In this document: piece after piece, positions 60,178-64,000 of the stretch
Position numbering within the stretch: position 1 is the stretch's first letter
How the letters are laid out: each line of letters begins with the position of its first letter
NCBI RefSeq assembly: GCF_033958435.1
Contig: NC_134138.1
Span: 4,786,001-4,850,000 of the forward strand
DNA: 64,000 nt
Direction of reading: 5' to 3'
Source of the DNA: Carettochelys insculpta
Taxonomy: Eukaryota; Chordata; Testudines; Carettochelyidae
Position numbers and translations under genes: made by a program
The notes under the pieces: model-generated
Databases searched by the model: none
What the model saw: only the letters and a program-made list of their open reading frames with translations
What the model was told of the DNA's origin: nothing

Positions 60178-60650
60178 GCCCTGTGCAACCCATAGCTTCC
60201 CAAGTAATGGTGACTACCCTGGATTGCACAAAAACTTCAACCATGGATGAGAACCCACATTTCTTACACTGAATGATAGCATAATTTGTGACTTTACAAG
60301 AACATGCTCATGACAAGAGATGAAACCTCACAGCTTCACCTGCTCCCATCAGACTCTGTTGAGAGGGTATTACATATGCATCTATTTAGATTTTCATGTA
60401 AATGAGATCTGAAACACACAGGGCCTAAAGCCTTTCCCAGTCCTGAGCTCCTGCTGGCACATTCCTTACACACACATATCAACAAGTCAAGCCCCAAACG
60501 CTGTCCCAGGCTGAGGAAGATGCCTATATGCTAAAACGTCTGTTGCCAAGCCACATATGGTAGACCCCCGAGATACACACCCTCAATTTGAGTGAATCTT
60601 TGGTTGCCATGACCTGGAGTGTTAAGGAATTGAGAGCTGCCTCCAGGCTG
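60178..60650 (+). repeat. Dispersed repeat, inverted partner of 53,945-54,425
   Basis: See the partner for matched blocks. The pair, together with the oppositely oriented family B MITEs at 54,930 and 59,283, forms a rough palindrome around 57.3 kb. Confidence 0.7.
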
Positions 60651-60739
60651 CCTCACCCCAAAGTGGGCAGGGTCTTGGAATATTGCAGTAAAAATAAATA
60701 TTTCTTGGTCTTGCTCTTCTGAGTTGTAGAAAAATAGAT

Positions 60740-61165
60740 TAAAAAGCAGTCAAATAAAGCTTTAAAAACTGTTTAAATAGTTTGTTAGGTGAGTTTTCAT
60801 AGGACAGGTCTGTTTTTTCAGACCTTAGCCAGGTTAAAAGAGATTCACTGTTTCAAACACTGAGAACCAAAAACAGCAACCAAAGAGAAAAAATCAGAAA
60901 AAGAGAAGCAAGGTAAGCAAATCAGAGAGTGATTTCCAGTCTCTGATTTCTTCGCCTTGATTTTCTTTTTCTGGTTTTGTGCTCTTTGCTTACTGTTTTT
61001 GGTTCTCTGTGTCTTAAATATTGAGTTTGTTCTGGCCTGGCTCTGGTCTGAAGAAGTGGGTCTGTCCCACGAAAGCTCACCTAATGAACTCTTTTGCCAG
61101 TCTGTAAAGTGCAACTTGACTGCTGTTTGTTTTGATAGCGTATAGACTAGCCCGGCTTCCTTTCT
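60740..61165. mobile_element. Inverted pair of PLE-type tails
   Basis: 60,740-60,950 (minus tail: GTTAGGTGAGTTTTCATAGG, CTGAGAACCAAAAACAGC) is the inverse of 60,970-61,165 (plus tail: TGTTTTTGGTTCTCTGTG, GAAGAAGTGGGTCTGTCCC, TATAGACTAGCCCGGCTTCC). Both tails point outward with a short centre near 60,955. Confidence 0.65.
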
Positions 61166-61204
61166 GTTACTGGAAAAATAGAGTTCCTGTTTTGAGGTGT
61201 GCAC

Positions 61205-61430
61205 TTTTAATTAAGTGGTGGAGCTGGCCCATGCTGCTCTGCAGGCTGGGGACAATGTCCTGCAAATCTTGTCCTAGGTCCTGTGGTCACCCCTTGTATT
61301 TCAGGGTATGGTTGCCGGGGGTGGGACCTGCTGTCTCTCATACACAGCTTTCCCAAGGCCAAGCCAGCTAGCTGCTTGGAAAACAGTTGCGACCCGTCTG
61401 TGGGGACTGGAGAAAATGGGAGTGAGGTGA
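61205..61430 (+). mobile_element. CR1 LINE 5' region fragment
   Basis: GTGGTGGAGCTGGCCCATG, GGGTGGGACCTGCTGTCTC and AGCTAGCTGCTTGGAAAACAG match the leader at 5,203 and 53,330. 5' fragment only. Confidence 0.6.
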
Positions 61431-61664
61431 AGGAGAGTGAACAGGAAAGGCGCTTGTCTGTAAGAGCCAGAGCAGCCCTTTGCCTGGGGAGAAGTTTGTT
61501 TCAGCTCCTCATGGCCAGGACCTGGCTGAGTGTGAAACCACGGGCTGTGCTCCGCAAGGGTCCAAAGCAGGCAGTGTAAATCTTTCTGAGGAATTGGAAG
61601 TTGGTCCAAGTAAAGTGAAAACTATTAGGGAATGTGAGCAGCCCTGTGATAACCAAGTAAAACG

Positions 61665-61795
61665 GCTGCACAGTCTGTTCCAGTCTGGCTATGGTCTGCA
61701 GAAGTGGGTCTGTCCCACGAAAGCTCACCTAGTAAACTATTTTGCTAGTCTTTAAAGTGCTACTTGGCTGTTTTTTGTTTTAGGTGCACAATCAA
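61665..61795 (+). mobile_element. Short PLE tail
   Basis: GTCTGCAGAAGTGGGTCTG, CCCACGAAAGCTCACCTAG and TTTTGCTAGTCTTTAAAGTG mark a 5'-truncated PLE 3' end. Confidence 0.75.
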
Positions 61796-62620
61796 TCTCT
61801 GTAGGATGCAGGAGAGGGCCAGCAATTTGCCATCTCCAGGTGGTGGAAACACTTATATTCTCATACTGGACTCCACTTCTGATTCCATGACGGAGCCAGA
61901 AGTTGGAGGTGGAAGGACAAAGGAGCTGTGGGCCTGGTGGGCCAGTGAGGGATAAACAGGGATTCCTTCATGTGCATTCTGCATCTGGGACTCACAAAAG
62001 AACTTTTAGAAACCAGTTTGGTTTGCAAATTTCCAGACTGGCTGGGAGGGGGCCGTCTCCCTGAGATCATCAATGGCCCAGCTCTTGTTAGAAGGGAGGG
62101 CCCACCCAGAGAGATCAGATTTCCACCCCAGGGGGCAAGAGAGAAGATTAGAACTTGATGGGGGAAAGAAAGGCCTCGGCCATTTAGCAGCAAAATACCA
62201 GATTCTCAAGGAGGTTACACAAACGTTGTGGTCTACCAAAGAGCAATGTAAATGTACAGTTGTAATGGGTTTGTTCTTGTTACTCACGCTGACTGCTGTA
62301 ACCAGTGGGTGCTGCTACCCAAAGCTGTAGAATTGTACCATGTAAGGAATGTTTGGAAAGAGCCAAGTAAGATGAGGACATTGATGTAGAAGCATGAGTT
62401 GTATGTTGAAGGAGTATGTAACTCTGAAATGTCACTGTTGTTCCCTGTAACTAGTCTTGCAACCTCTCACATGAGGAGGAACATTCCAAGCCTATTGTGT
62501 GGCATGGAAGGGGAAACTGAGGCACACAACCATTTTGGTGGTCTGGCTAAATGCCAAGGGTGGAAGCATTTGTACCTTCCTTTAGTGGACTGTAACTGAA
62601 TTCCAAACATTTTCTGGAGC
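61796..62620. other. Unassigned sequence next to LTR element
   Basis: No gene recognised. It may include internal LTR-element DNA because gag-like coding starts just downstream, but no motif could be read. Confidence 0.35.
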
Positions 62621-62624
62621 AGCT

Positions 62625-63391
62625 GTATGGACTGGTGGGCATATGGGGCAGGGCCCAGACCAGAGAAGAACTGTTTGATCTGCTGGTGCTGCAGCAGCTG
62701 TATGGGCTCTGCCTGCCTGACTTGAGAACGTGGCTGATGGACTGGAGACCGAAGCAGGGAGGCCAACCAACCCGAGGGGACTAAAGGGACTTGCCTGGCT
62801 GCATCACATGAAAAGGGCCAAGACCAAGCTCCTGACTTGCAGCCTCCCCCAGCAGGATTATGACATGGAGGTGGTAACATCAAGGGGAGCACCGAGGGTA
62901 CAGCTGATGACCTATGCCATGGGGAAGACCCCGAACTTCCCCAGCTCACCGGCTGAGTGACCCCGCTCAGTTCTGTCTGGAAGGGGGCAGAGATGTGATG
63001 GAGTGGGGGATAGCTGTGTGTATGTGAGTGGCTCACAGAGCATGTGGGCCTCCCGCTGAGGGTAACCTTGACGACCAGGTAACACCCTTGTACTGGAGAC
63101 AAAGGAGGAGATGGAGCCTGAGGGGTTTGAATTGGAAGTGGGAGTTGGAAGCAGTGAGTCGGGGCTGGGAGGGAGCAAGACCAAGGAGGGGGCAAGGCCC
63201 CAGCTCTGAGGGCCCCTCGGGGCCTCCTCTCCCCAGCATGGATCGGACTGGCTGTCTCTGCCGGCTGTACTGACTCCTCTGTACGACGCTGTGTCCTGTC
63301 GGCTAATAAACCCGCTGTTCTCCTGCTGAGTGAGAGTCACTCCTGCCTGCGGATGGGATGCAGAGCTTGGGGGACCCTGAACCCCATCACA
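62625..63391 (+). mobile_element. LTR retrotransposon remnant: gag piece, polypurine tract and 3' LTR
   Basis: Plus strand: 62,660-62,750 reads EELFDLLVLQQLYGL and LRTWLMDWRPKQ, the C-terminal capsid (SCAN-like) helix region. After degraded sequence there is a polypurine tract GGAAGGGGGCAGAGA directly before the LTR, which runs from TGTGATGGAG (62,994) to CCCATCACA (63,391) with AATAAA near 63,305. Nearly all of pol has been lost. Same family as the 5,945, 18,469 and 50,264 LTRs. Confidence 0.75.
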
Positions 63392-63712
63392 GGAGCTCTA
63401 AAGAGGAGGGTGAGAAACTGTTCTCTGTGGTGTCAGATGGCAGAACAAGGAGCAACGGTCTGAAGTTCAAGAGGGGGAGGTGTAGGTTGGATATTAGGAA
63501 AAACTACTTCCCCAGGAGGGTGGTGAAGCACTGGAATGCGTTGCCTAGAGAGGTGGTGGATTCTCCATCCCTTGAGGTTTTTAAGTCCCAACTGGACAAG
63601 GTCATGGCTGGGATGATTTAGTGGGGGTTGATCCTGCTTGAAGCAGGGGACTGGACTAGATGACCTCCTGAGGTCCCTTCCAGCCCTGGGATTCTGGGAT
63701 TCTGGGATTCTG
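63392..63712 (+). mobile_element. CR1 LINE 3' end with terminal repeats
   Basis: Frame to 63,621 has CRLDIRKNYFPRRVVKHWNA and LPREVVDSPSL, the CR1 ORF2 C-terminus, followed by GACTAGATGACCTCCTGAGG and three copies of the CR1 terminal octamer-type repeat GGGATTCT (63,690-63,712). 5'-truncated. Confidence 0.85.
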
Positions 63713-64000
63713 TAGTGCCAGCGAGAAGGAGGTTGGTCCAGAAGTCCTAATGGAAAAAACTGAGTTAGGATAACTTAGCTGTCTTCAAGGCACCAGGGGC
63801 TGAAGCAATGGACTCTGGAGTACTCCAGGAGCTGCCCAAGGAGGTATCTGAGCCTTTAGCCATCACCTTTGAAAAGTCCTGCAAGACAGGAGCGATTCCA
63901 GAGGAAGGCAAAAGGCAAATACAGCACCCAAGTATAAACAGGGAAATAAGGACTGTCCAGGAACTCACAGACCAGCCAGCTTAACTGCTGTGCCAGGGAA
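63713..64000. other. Unassigned end of window
   Basis: Nothing recognised. A minus-strand frame of 67 codons has a hydrophobic start but no known domain. Confidence 0.4.

Overview
This 64-kb window is nuclear DNA of a vertebrate, almost certainly a hidden-necked (cryptodire) turtle. It carries two ordinary multi-exon vertebrate genes with GT-AG introns. The rest is mostly the repeat mixture typical of turtles: CR1 LINEs, tRNA-derived SINEs whose body and tail look like the CryI/pol III SINE of cryptodires, Penelope-like element (PLE) 3' ends with a GIY-YIG tail, Gypsy-like LTRs and many short foldback DNA transposons ending in a GGCTACGTCTACACGTG-type terminal repeat. There are no bacterial features. 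The species is an inference from repeat content.

Layout. 1-13 kb is a repeat-dense intergenic region: a nearly perfect 0.42-kb palindromic MITE, a LINE/PLE composite, further MITEs, a solo LTR with a target-site duplication, a run of four SINEs and a foldback of PLE tails. 12.9-22.2 kb is VPS28 (+ strand, ESCRT-I subunit): a CpG-rich promoter and non-coding first exon, a first intron filled by a 2-kb G-rich minisatellite, then nine coding exons that join to 221 codons. 22.5-37.2 kb is TONSL (- strand, TONSL-MMS22L replication-repair factor), tail to tail with VPS28; 25 coding exons (2-26) are placed, giving TPRs, an acidic stretch, ankyrin repeats, a ubiquitin-like region and leucine-rich repeats. 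Exon 1 was not found. 37.5-38.2 kb is a second minisatellite, G-rich on the TONSL coding strand. 38.6-40.6 kb is a nearly intact hAT-type transposase broken by one frameshift. 41-64 kb is repeats and gene-poor DNA: CR1 fragments, a decayed Gypsy-like element with gag, integrase and LTR remnants, PLEs, and more MITEs.

Main oddities. (1) A 2.4-kb composite segment at 0.73-3.11 kb recurs inverted at 55.58-57.97 kb, so VPS28 and TONSL lie between inverted repeats 52 kb apart. (2) One TONSL intron lacks a GT donor although both flanking exons are in phase and the alignment length fits. (3) The large disordered TONSL exon has a one-base frame conflict, explainable as a homopolymer error or a 37-nt micro-intron. 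(4) Both genes carry a G-rich minisatellite on the coding strand near the 5' end. (5) PLE tails occur three times as outward-facing inverted pairs.

VPS28 (endosomal sorting) and TONSL (chromatin replication repair) are neighbours but do not share a pathway. Exon boundaries come from reading splice sites and phases by eye; repeat boundaries are approximate unless a target-site duplication is cited.
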